From contig CP150546.1 in the NCBI GenBank assembly GCA_049487715.1, forward strand, positions 372,001-436,000: 64,000 nt of DNA, written 5' to 3'. How positions within the stretch are numbered: the stretch's first letter is position 1; each line of letters begins with the position of its first letter. Origin of the DNA: Pycnococcus provasolii. Lineage: Eukaryota > Chlorophyta > Pseudoscourfieldiophyceae > Pseudoscourfieldiales. This document shows, one piece after another, positions 48,638-57,336 of this stretch. The position numbers and the translations under genes were made by a program. The notes beneath the pieces were generated by a model. That model did no database searches and was not told the DNA's origin. It saw nothing but the letters and a program-made list of their open reading frames with translations.

Positions 48638-51600
48638 ACAGCCTACGACGACGACGACGACGACCACCACCACCACCACCACCACCACCACCACTAGAAC
48701 AACACCCGCAGATCGTGACGCCGATCCGACGAACGACGAAGGATTGGTGTTTGATGAGAAGACGTGTGGGACGGTGAAGAAGATCGTGACGAATGAAACG
48801 AAAGCGGAGGACCTGATGGGCGTGACATGGGTGGTTGGTGAACTCAGATTTGGGCGAGAGACCTCGATCTTCTATGACGACGACTGGCACTTTGTGGATG
48901 AGGACGTACCTGTGCAGGCGAGCGGCATACGTTGTGTGGAAGGCAATCTTACGATAAGGAATACTACGTCGATGGTGGACCTGTCTCCCTTGGCGAACCT
49001 CACAGTGATTGGAGGCAACCTGAGGATCTGGAGCAACGCCAATCTGACGACTCTCACAGGTCTCAAGAGCATCACGGCCGTCGGAGGCAAACTTTGGATC
49101 CGGAGCAACGCCAATCTGACGAATCTCACAGGTCTCGACGGCATCACAACCGTCGGAGGCGACCTGAGGATTAACTACAACGCCAATCTGACGACGCTCA
49201 CAGGTCTCGACGGCATCACGTCCGTCGGAGGCGACCTGAGGATTGATTACAACGCCAATCTGACGACTCTCACCGGTCTCGACGGCATCACGACCGTCGG
49301 AGGAGGCAACCTGGTAATCCGGGGCAACGACCAGCTGACGAATCTCACAGGTCTCGACAACATCACGACCGTCAAAGGCAACCTGGTAATCCGGGACAAC
49401 GCCCAGCTGACGACTCTCACCGGTCTCGACAACATCACGACCGTCGGAGGCGGCATGTCGATCTATAATAATGCTCAGCTGATAACTCTCACCGGTCTCG
49501 ACAACATCACGACCGTCGGAGGCGGCCTGGTGATCCAGAGCAACGTCCGGCTGAAGACGCTCACCGGTCTCGACAACATCACGACCGTCGGAGGAGGCAG
49601 CGTGGTAATCCGGAGCAATCCCCGGCTGAAGACTCTTACAGGTCTCGACGGCATCACGGCCGTCGGAGGCGGCCTGGTGATCCGAAGCAACGTCCGGCTG
49701 AATTCTCTCACAGGTCTCGACAACATCACGACCGTCAGAGGCGGCATGTCCATCTATAACAACGCCCGTCTGAAGGCTCTTACAGGTCTCAAGAGCGTCA
49801 CGACTGTCGGAGGCGGCCTGGTGATCTTTAACAATGCTCAGCTGACGACTCTCACCGGTCTCGACAACATCACGACCGTCAGAGGCGGCATGTCCATCTA
49901 TAACAACAACCAGCTGACGACTCTCACCGACCTCAAGAGCATCACGACCGTCAGAGGCGGCCTGGTGATCCGAAGCAACGCCAATCTGACGACTCTCACA
50001 GGTCTCGAAGGCATCACGACTGTCGGAGGCGGCCTGTGGATCCGGAGCAACGCCAATCTGACGACTCTCAAAGGTCTCGACGGCATCACGACCATCAGAG
50101 GCGGCCTGGTGATCCGGAGCAACGCCCGGCTGAAGGCTCTCACAGGTCTCGACGGCATCACGGCCGTCGGAGGCGACCTGGAAGTCTATAATAACGCCAA
50201 TCTGACGACTCTTACAGGTCTCGACAGCATCACGACCGTCGGAGGCGGCCTGTCTATCCGAGACAACGACCAGCTGACGACGCTCACAGGTCTCGATGGC
50301 ATCACGACCGTGGGAGGCACCCTGTCGATCAGTGACGACGGCACCCTCACGACCATCGGAGGCACCCTGTGGATCAGTGACAACGACCAGCTGACGACGC
50401 TCACAGGTCTCGACGGCATCACGACCGTCGGAGGTGGACTGAGGATTGATTACAACGCCAATCTGACGACTCTCACAGGTCTTGACGGCATCACGTCCGT
50501 TGGAGGCGACCTGGAGATCATGAACAATGATCAGTTGAATAGTATCACAGTTTTCTCGAATCTCGATACTGTTCGTGGTGGCATAATGATTCAATCGAAT
50601 ACGAATCTCGTTAAGCTGAACGACCTCGGAAACCATCACACACATGTGGGAGCCATGATCAATGTTGAGGGCAACCCAAATTTGCGCAACAATTCTGTGA
50701 GTGATCTCCCTGGACATCTCCTCCCTCAACTCGAGACAGATATCCTTCCAAAGTTGAACCAAAACACATGTGGCGATGAAGTCGGAGATTATGGAGAGGT
50801 CCTCGTGAGGAATTTCGTGAAGAAAGCACTCACGAAGGATACCGTACTACCTGGCAGTCTCAGTGGCGTCGCACGAATCAAGGGCAACCTCGTCATTGGC
50901 GATAATGACGACCTGCCCGCCAGTGTCGGGGACGTGCGATGCATCGATGGCGACTTGCGTATCATCAATCTGACGAATTCTTCCAACCTCATCGAACGCT
51001 TGACCAGCCTCACCCGGCTCAGCGCAATCTCGGGAAGTCTTATCATCAACAGCACCCAACTGACCGATCTCGACGATCTCAGAAGTCTCCAAGTCAATGT
51101 CATAGGCGGCATACAGATCTCACACAATGACAACCTCAAAAACATTACTGGACTCGGAAATCTTATTCACAGTCATGTCAACGGCGACGTCCTTGTGCAT
51201 CACAACAATCAGCTACATGATCTCAGCGGTCTCGGCAACATCGCAACGATCAGGGGAAATTTGGAGATCAAAGACAATGCAAATCTGCAAAGTCTCACTG
51301 GACTCGAGCACCTGACAGGCGTAGGAGGATTTGTCACCGTCAAAGGCGAGAAACTCACCAATCTCACAGCCTTGGGCACGAGCCTCTCAGGCATTGGCAA
51401 AAGTTTCCGCATCAAGCCTGGTGGCATCCTATCGACCATCGAGATCACCAAGCTTGTGGGAGTTGGCGAGAACATCTTTCTCACATTTCCGCACCCGTCC
51501 AACACCTTTCTCGTCAATGCTCAGTCAAAGATCAGCTTTCCTTCCCTGATTAAGGATTCTGGCACTGCTAAAGCGATCGTTGTGAGCTCGGGCGGTTTCG

Positions 51601-52670
51601 TGGGAATGGACATCGTGCTCATTCTTTTGCTTTCTACTCTCTCGATCATCGTGGCTTTCTTGTATGCGGAGTACAAGCTGTGGATCTTCGATCTCGGATC
51701 GCCAGTTCATGGTGTGCACAGCACCAAACCGCTCGAGTGCATGATATCAGCTGGCAACACCGTCACGGACATCATACTTGGCGTGTACATGTTTGCCAGT
51801 GCACTGAAGACGGAGCTCAATGACACCATCAACTGGATCGATATAACAGACACAGCAACGAGGACGTGGCTGGAAGACGAGGTGCTCGAGCGTCCCGATG
51901 ATGTGACGGATCGTGACGGGTCGTGCACGTGGCCCATGAATTATGACCGTCCAGGTAAATGCGTGGTATACCACCTGGCTGTCGCGAACGCATTCTTCCT
52001 CATCTTCAGCTACTTGGTGACATTCATTCCGTGGTCGGTCGTACTCAAACGTCGACGCAAGCAGATGCACCATTGGATGAAGGATACTCGTCGTTCCAAA
52101 TGCCCGTGTGGTTTGCTCTACTATCTAAACACATCCGTGCTGGTTTTCGAGACTGTGTTTTTGGTTCCTCTGGAGATTGAGTTGATTGACCTTCTGCCAT
52201 GGTTTAAGCGTATCGACGGCGGTGACGACATACCCCCACCTTCCTGGATGCGCATATGGGGCATGGGTATGAGCGTTTCGGAGGATCTTGCTCAGGCTGG
52301 CATCACTATGGCATTCCTTTTCCATCCGAATGCTGGAGGAAAACCAATGGACAAGGTGACAGGCTTCACGAGTCTCATTCTCACCTTTTTTCACTTGCTG
52401 CAAAACTTGGTGCGATGCAGGGACTGGGGGATTAAGAAGTCGATGCTCGAGCAATGGCAGAAGGCGAATGAGCGTGCCGACGACGAGGAAGCGCGTGCTG
52501 ATCGTGCCGAAAATGCCTTGTGGGCTGTGTTGCAGCAGACGCACACACCTGAAGATCGAATGCTCACTCGAAAATCGAAATCTGTTTTTTTGGAATATTG
52601 TAGGATGTTGGATGCGCGTGACGACGACGCCTTACGGCCACCAAGAGCCCAAATGCGTTTGATGATGTGA
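47802..52670 (+). CDS. Large surface protein with tandem 24-aa receptor-L/LRR-like repeats and multi-TM C-terminus
   Basis: 1622 aa from ATG 47802. The signal peptide (MTAAVLVSLAVLMSVGVHVSA) is followed by a module FDEKTCGTVKKIVTS...WVVGDLRFG. Then come five to six repeats of consensus LTTLTGLDGITTVGGDLxIxxNA, a Thr-rich linker, a second near-copy of the module (about nt 48745-49010) and about twenty more repeats to nt 50530. A third, diverged module plus non-tandem repeats runs to about 51500. The repeat resembles receptor L-domains and the Ecm33/Sps2 fold, with one beta-helix turn per 24 residues and frequent NxT/S sites. The C-terminal third has about five transmembrane segments (51600-51670, 51737-51800, 51960-52040, 52125-52200, 52270-52325) and ends with a coiled coil (KANERADDEEARADRAENAL). 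Probably a cell-surface adhesion or sensing protein; the ligand is unknown. Confidence 0.82.
48590..48696. repeat. Coding trinucleotide tract (ACT/ACG/ACC) encoding a Thr linker
   Basis: Successive ACT, ACG and ACC runs encode an uninterrupted Thr-rich linker between the first and second repeat blocks of the surface protein. All codon variants stay in frame, so length change here would not break the gene. Confidence 0.92.
49011..50530. repeat. 72-bp coding minisatellite, about 20 units
   Basis: Tandem units of about 72 bp (some 75) centre on CTCACAGGTCTCGACGGCATCACGACCGTCGGAGGC-type sequence, here split by variable codons at fixed positions. A shorter block of the same unit lies at 48181-48580. 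Units differ mostly at two to four amino-acid positions on the predicted exposed strand, a pattern suited to unequal crossing-over and diversification. Confidence 0.88.
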
Positions 52671-52982
52671 CCATGAATGAAGATGATGGCGTTGCCTTAT
52701 TTTTGTCAAGCAAGTACGACGAGTTGGGTGGTCTTACGTTTTAAAATTTTAACCAAGTAAATGAAACAATAGTACCAATACGAAAAAACCAGCTTAGTTA
52801 CCTTAGCTTTTGTTCGTGCAGCACGTAGTCGTGTAGATTAGGGGTTGGATCGGAAAGAAGAAGCGCCTGCTTAACCGATTTTAAAGTTACGTAGTACTAA
52901 TGTTTTGAATCCCGCTTCTTTTTTCACTTTTTTTTCTTGGAGAGAGTGAACCAAAAAGCACTGTCAAAAGCCAACAACTGCC
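52671..52982. other. Intergenic, no gene seen
   Basis: AT-rich stretch between two rightward genes. It carries TTACC/TTAGC words and a TTTTTTCACTTTTTTTTC tract about 50 nt before the next ATG, which may be its leader. Confidence 0.5.
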
Positions 52983-54587
52983 ATGGCGTCCGAGGACACG
53001 ATGACGGACCCTTCGAGCCGCTTTCCCTCGCCGTACCACCTGCCGCCAATGCACGAGCTGACGAAACAGAAGAAGAAGACCGATGACGAGGGACTTCTCA
53101 CGCTCTACGCGCTCTCGCGCGTGCTGGCAGAGAAACTCGCGACGCCAACGATAATAACAACGACGACGGATGCGGCGGAAACGGATGAGAAGAAGAAGGA
53201 TGCTGACGCCTCCTCCTCCGCTCCTGCCGCTCCTCCTCATACACCGTCACAACAGCAGAAGCTGCTAAGTTCTCTACTTCACGTCGAGGAGAGTGCAATG
53301 CCATCGGAAGTGGAGCAGGCTGCCAAGATGTACCTCCTGGAGATGCAGAAGCAAAATTTGCCGCCTTCACAACTCAAATTCGAATGGGGAAAAACGTGCG
53401 ATCCTGAGGATCACACCGGCAGTGCATCCGTGCTCGCAGCCGTTGCCACACATCGCACCTGCTCTGCTCTCATGCAGCTACAATTGCTTGGCACAGACGA
53501 AACGAATGACGATGACACCGGCGCGTCAACGGTCGACCCAGCGGCAGCAGTCGCAGCACGCCGGTCATATCACGCGGAATTCGTCACAGCCACGCGCATG
53601 CTCGGGTACGCTGCGGGTATTTCCAAAAGTCCGGAATCGCGCCGCCTTTGGTTGTCCCTTGGGACATTCGTCGCTGCGCATGCGCAAGCACTGGCGGCTC
53701 GAGCGGCGACAGATCGCAAGTACATCCAGCGAACAACTGCCAGCGCGGCGGCTGGCGCGGCGAATCTCTTCGGCGATGCGGCAAATCGCTGGCGCGCCTT
53801 GAATGGTGGATCGTCGACTCCTCTTACGCGCGCGTGGCTAGCTCATCTGAGTCTTCTAGAGCACGTGCACCGAACGCACGCACTGGGTGCCGCTGCTGCT
53901 TCTGCGGCATCGCGTGACGACGTCGGACCTTCCGTACGCCTGGCTGAAGACGCGCTGGCAGCGTCGGAGGCTTCCAAGGTGGCGGCGAAACAACTCACCA
54001 AAGCCGTGGGCCAGTTGGGACAAGGGAGTCGCAGCTGGTTCGACTTGTCTTGGCTGGTGGTTACGAGCGGCGGCGAAAGCGAGAAGGTGCAATCATCATC
54101 ATCGTCACCATCCGTCGTGGAATTAGGGGAGGCGGCGACGCGGTATGTGGAGAGCCTCCACAACATCGTCGAGCGGCGACACTACAAGTCGAAGCGCGCG
54201 AACAACATCGTCTACTTTCAGCGGGTGCCTTCGAAGGTGATACCACCCAAGCCACATGTGGTGGTTCCACTGCCAGTCTCTGACAGCGCACCCCCCGTTT
54301 CTGGTGAGGGTGGTGTCCTCATTCCTGCCATCGGGGCACTCCTTAGCTTCAGCGGTGAAGCAGGAGGAGGAGGAGGAGGAGAGGGTAGTGGTGGTGTATC
54401 CACTTCCTTTCCCGAGGAGGAAGAGGGAGGAGAGGATGAGGGAAAGAAGAAACTACAGCAGCAGAAGCAGAACTCCTCGCCATCTTGTGGTGGTGCTTGT
54501 GGAGTGTGCAAATGTCTTTGTCGGTGTCTGTGCTGGCCAATCATGTGCTGTTGCCCTTGCGTGCGCATCTGTTGCCCGTGCCTTTGA
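52983..54587 (+). CDS. BRO1-domain-like protein with Cys-rich CaaX-type tail
   Basis: 534 aa from ATG 52983. The Ala-rich all-helical body has features of the BRO1/ALIX fold, which binds ESCRT-III: helical repeats around 130-400 and the late motif ERRHYKSKRANNIVYFQRVP, similar to the NDFIYHxRVP end of BRO1 domains. A Gly/Glu-rich linker follows. The protein ends with a very Cys-rich tail (CGVCKCLCRCLCWPIMCCC...CCPCL). The last four residues, CPCL, fit a CaaX prenylation box with Leu at X (geranylgeranyl type). Human BROX, a BRO1-only protein, is also CaaX-modified. The BRO1 call is by pattern and moderately sure. The neighbouring convergent carbonic anhydrase also ends in a CaaX box. Confidence 0.62.
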   Translation: MASEDTMTDPSSRFPSPYHLPPMHELTKQKKKTDDEGLLTLYALSRVLAEKLATPTIITTTTDAAETDEKKKDADASSSAPAAPPHTPSQQQKLLSSLLHVEESAMPSEVEQAAKMYLLEMQKQNLPPSQLKFEWGKTCDPEDHTGSASVLAAVATHRTCSALMQLQLLGTDETNDDDTGASTVDPAAAVAARRSYHAEFVTATRMLGYAAGISKSPESRRLWLSLGTFVAAHAQALAARAATDRKYIQRTTASAAAGAANLFGDAANRWRALNGGSSTPLTRAWLAHLSLLEHVHRTHALGAAAASAASRDDVGPSVRLAEDALAASEASKVAAKQLTKAVGQLGQGSRSWFDLSWLVVTSGGESEKVQSSSSSPSVVELGEAATRYVESLHNIVERRHYKSKRANNIVYFQRVPSKVIPPKPHVVVPLPVSDSAPPVSGEGGVLIPAIGALLSFSGEAGGGGGGEGSGGVSTSFPEEEEGGEDEGKKKLQQQKQNSSPSCGGACGVCKCLCRCLCWPIMCCCPCVRICCPCL

Positions 54588-54841
54588 TTTTCTAATACAA
54601 AGGAGATTCACGGCAGCAGGGAGAAAACACATAGAGGAGGAAAACACAGATTCATTTCATCATGGATTGTTTGAGCTACTGAAAAACATGAAAATTGCAT
54701 GCTCCTTTTACCCAGGCATTTCTATCACCATCTTATCTCTGTCAGAAAAAAATTGTAAACCCCCGCTTACACTACTCAGTGCTCCAACCGAAACAAGCAA
54801 CACTCATGTTCACACACATCCTTAATCCACCCGTCACATGC

Positions 54842-56839
54842 TCACATTATACTGCATTGAGCATGTCCTGTGCTCATGTCCGGCTCGAGCACCTTCGTGA
54901 GCCCCCCTTTCTGGATGTCATACATCCAACCATGAATTTCGATGTCACCCGAAGCGAGCTTCTCCTGCACGAAGGGGTATGTCCGAAGATTTGCAAGGCT
55001 CGTGCGCACACCGAGCACCTCGCATAGCTTGCACTGCTCATCGCCAGCCACCTCTGCATTCCTGAGAACCTTGCGCGTAGCTGCCACCGGTGCCGATAGG
55101 TGACTCACCCAGTTGTGCACCTCTGTCAGCCTATCGGCATCTGGGTCCTTTTCTGTGTTCACGTACGCCAGCGCAGCTTTTATGCCGCCACACTTGCGAT
55201 GCCCACAGACGACGACATGACGCACCTTCAAATGAAGCACGGCGTACTCGAGGGCGCTCGAAGCAACAGAATCCTCGCCGAATGGTGGGATGATATTCGC
55301 CACGCTCCTGACGACGAACAACTTCCCGAGTGGCTCCTGAAGCAGCACACTGGGATCACAGCGGCTGTCGCTGCACGCGAATATGAGCGTGTGAGGTTGT
55401 TGTCCAGCTGAGAGGTCTTCAAATGTGCTATCCTTGAATTTGTCAAAGCCATGCGCCATCTCGAGCATGTCGCCGTTGGGAATATACTGCAGCGACCCGT
55501 TTTTGCTGTACAGTATACTGTCCGCAGTCATTTCGTCCAGCAAATGCTCGGCAATTCCTTCCATCTTTCCGATGACATCGGACACGGGTGGGAGCACTGA
55601 GACGGGAGATGCAGGTACCGAGGACGATGAGGGTCCAGGAGGGGGTGTGGCAGGCTCTGGTGGCGGCGCAGCCGCCGCCGGTTTTGGCGCTGGTGCTTTT
55701 GGCGTTGGCGGCGGCGGCTTGCTGAGAGCGGCCGACAGCTCCGTGCGCGCGCGCGCCGCCTCCTGCTCGGCCTGCTCCGCGCGTGACTCCGCCTGCGCGA
55801 GCCATTTTTGGCGCGCCATGCGCGCGCGCTCCGCCTCCTGCTGAGCCTGCTCCGCGCGCGACTCCGCCTGCGCGAGCCGCTTCTCGAGCGCGGCTGCCTT
55901 CTCGAGCGCTTCCGTTTCAGATTTCGACGGTTGCGGCGGCGGTGCAGGCTTGGGAACCACGACGGGTGCGGGCGTAGGAGGCTCTGCTTGTCGAGTTGGT
56001 GGCTGCAACTCTGCTGCAGCTGAGGAAGACGTCACTCTTTTCGGAGTTTGCTCAAGATCCAGCATCGACGGAAGGACGTGCGAATACGACATTCCTCTCA
56101 CGTCGACGAATTGCACGTTCGCACCACACATGCGCTTCAGGAGAGGCGTGATGGGCAAGCCAGCATGCACGAAGGCAACGCGGTCATATTGCCTCGACAT
56201 GGCGGACCATCCCGCGAGACGGAATGCTGCCGCGAATGCGACATCTTCATCCGTGTCGCACTCTATACGCTCCACACGGTGGATGTCATTCATGTCTCGA
56301 GCGAGATCGTACGCGAGAGATGCGGAGATTGGCTGCCTCTCCGACCTGTTGTCAATGATGAGGAGCGTGATGTCGACATTGTCGCGTTTCGTGCCCGCGA
56401 TGGTCTCCAGCAGATCGCTCATCTTGCCGCACAATTTGAGTTGTGCGGACAGCGTGCATGCCACCTTGACCTGAGCACGCTGGTCTGAGCTCTCATTCGT
56501 TGTCATATGATGGTACGTCGAGCTGATGCCCTCGCCCAAAGTACTGAACATCGACGACACGAAGTAGCACCCTTTCGCCGCCGCACTTCGGAGGTTCACG
56601 GGTGCGCCTTCGCCATCGTCACGCCGATAAGGCCCGGGACCGCCGCCGCGAGGAGTATAGGGCGACGATGTCTGCTGCTGCTGATACGTCGGTGCGCCGT
56701 GCGCGCCATACGGCGGTCCTCCTCCTCCTCCTCCTCCTCCTGCGTTGGTGTAGTACCTCCCACCGTCAGGCATATTATCGCCACCACCACCACCACCACC
56801 GGAGTACGGCGTCGAGAACTGCACGCCGGAGAGAGGCAT
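54842..56839 (-). CDS. Beta-carbonic anhydrase fused to a novel N-terminal region, CaaX C-terminus
   Basis: 665 aa from ATG 56839 (the open frame begins one codon earlier, at a TTG). The C-terminal 240 residues are a beta-carbonic anhydrase that interconverts CO2 and bicarbonate. Zinc ligands and catalytic dyad are present: Cys/Asp/Arg in ACSDSRCDP (about 488-496), and His and Cys in VCGHRKCGGI (about 545-553). Upstream lie a Gly/Pro/Tyr-rich low-complexity start, an alpha/beta domain at about 122-265 (VDITLLIIDNRSERQPIS, YDRVAFVHAGLPITPLL) that I cannot assign, an Ala/Glu coiled coil at about 310-372 with repeated LAQAESRAEQAQQE, and a Pro-rich linker. The end CSIM is a CaaX farnesylation-type box. 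No transit peptide is seen, so a cytosolic, membrane-tethered enzyme is inferred. Confidence 0.88.
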   Translation of the reverse strand: MPLSGVQFSTPYSGGGGGGGDNMPDGGRYYTNAGGGGGGGGPPYGAHGAPTYQQQQTSSPYTPRGGGPGPYRRDDGEGAPVNLRSAAAKGCYFVSSMFSTLGEGISSTYHHMTTNESSDQRAQVKVACTLSAQLKLCGKMSDLLETIAGTKRDNVDITLLIIDNRSERQPISASLAYDLARDMNDIHRVERIECDTDEDVAFAAAFRLAGWSAMSRQYDRVAFVHAGLPITPLLKRMCGANVQFVDVRGMSYSHVLPSMLDLEQTPKRVTSSSAAAELQPPTRQAEPPTPAPVVVPKPAPPPQPSKSETEALEKAAALEKRLAQAESRAEQAQQEAERARMARQKWLAQAESRAEQAEQEAARARTELSAALSKPPPPTPKAPAPKPAAAAPPPEPATPPPGPSSSSVPASPVSVLPPVSDVIGKMEGIAEHLLDEMTADSILYSKNGSLQYIPNGDMLEMAHGFDKFKDSTFEDLSAGQQPHTLIFACSDSRCDPSVLLQEPLGKLFVVRSVANIIPPFGEDSVASSALEYAVLHLKVRHVVVCGHRKCGGIKAALAYVNTEKDPDADRLTEVHNWVSHLSAPVAATRKVLRNAEVAGDEQCKLCEVLGVRTSLANLRTYPFVQEKLASGDIEIHGWMYDIQKGGLTKVLEPDMSTGHAQCSIM

Positions 56840-57336
56840 CAATCACCACCGTCGGAGCAACGACAGTCAATGAACAAATCAAAATCGATGGCGGAACGAA
56901 ATTAATGGACGGTGTTGAGAATTTTGCCTATTTTGGATAGACCGATAGACTGGAAGAGAGTGGGGGAGGGGGGGTGTCCTCAACCGATAATCCCATTTTT
57001 TCTTGAGTCTCTCACCCTTTCGATATCGACCGCGAATGACTTTATCGAAAACTTCATCTAGCTTGCTCGGGGGCGGATTATTACCGACAAACTCCATCGT
57101 ACATTTGTACCTCTGATCACGCCATCCTCGTGTCTTTCCTAGGTCGTTGGGACCTCCCGCCCGCGTTTCGGGTTCACGGGTGGGGAAAAGTCCTGGGAGA
57201 TGCCCTCGGAAAATTGCGGGAAATAAGCAAAATTTGTAGTACGGTAGTACCAACCTTTGTGTGGTAAGTAAGTTACAGTAGTACTATGAATAGTAGTTTT
57301 TCAAATGGCGGCAAGTATAATAGGTAGGTAAAATCA
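56840..57336. other. Intergenic, no gene seen
   Basis: Upstream region of the leftward carbonic-anhydrase gene, running to the 3' end of the leftward CPSF160 gene. It contains AGTACGGTAGTACC and TTACAGTAGTACTA words at about 57238-57285, further cases of the recurrent intergenic motif. No supported gene. Confidence 0.55.

Noticed and set aside
49011-50530. CRISPR-like regular repeat array
   Set aside because: Units are contiguous coding repeats with no unique spacers, in a eukaryotic gene with signal peptide and membrane segments.
48582-50762. 726-aa open frame on the minus strand, opposite the minisatellite gene
   Set aside because: It is open only because the 72-bp unit has no stop in that frame. 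Its sequence is a simple mirror of the repeat (ASDGRDAVETCESRQ units), with no signal peptide or conserved start.
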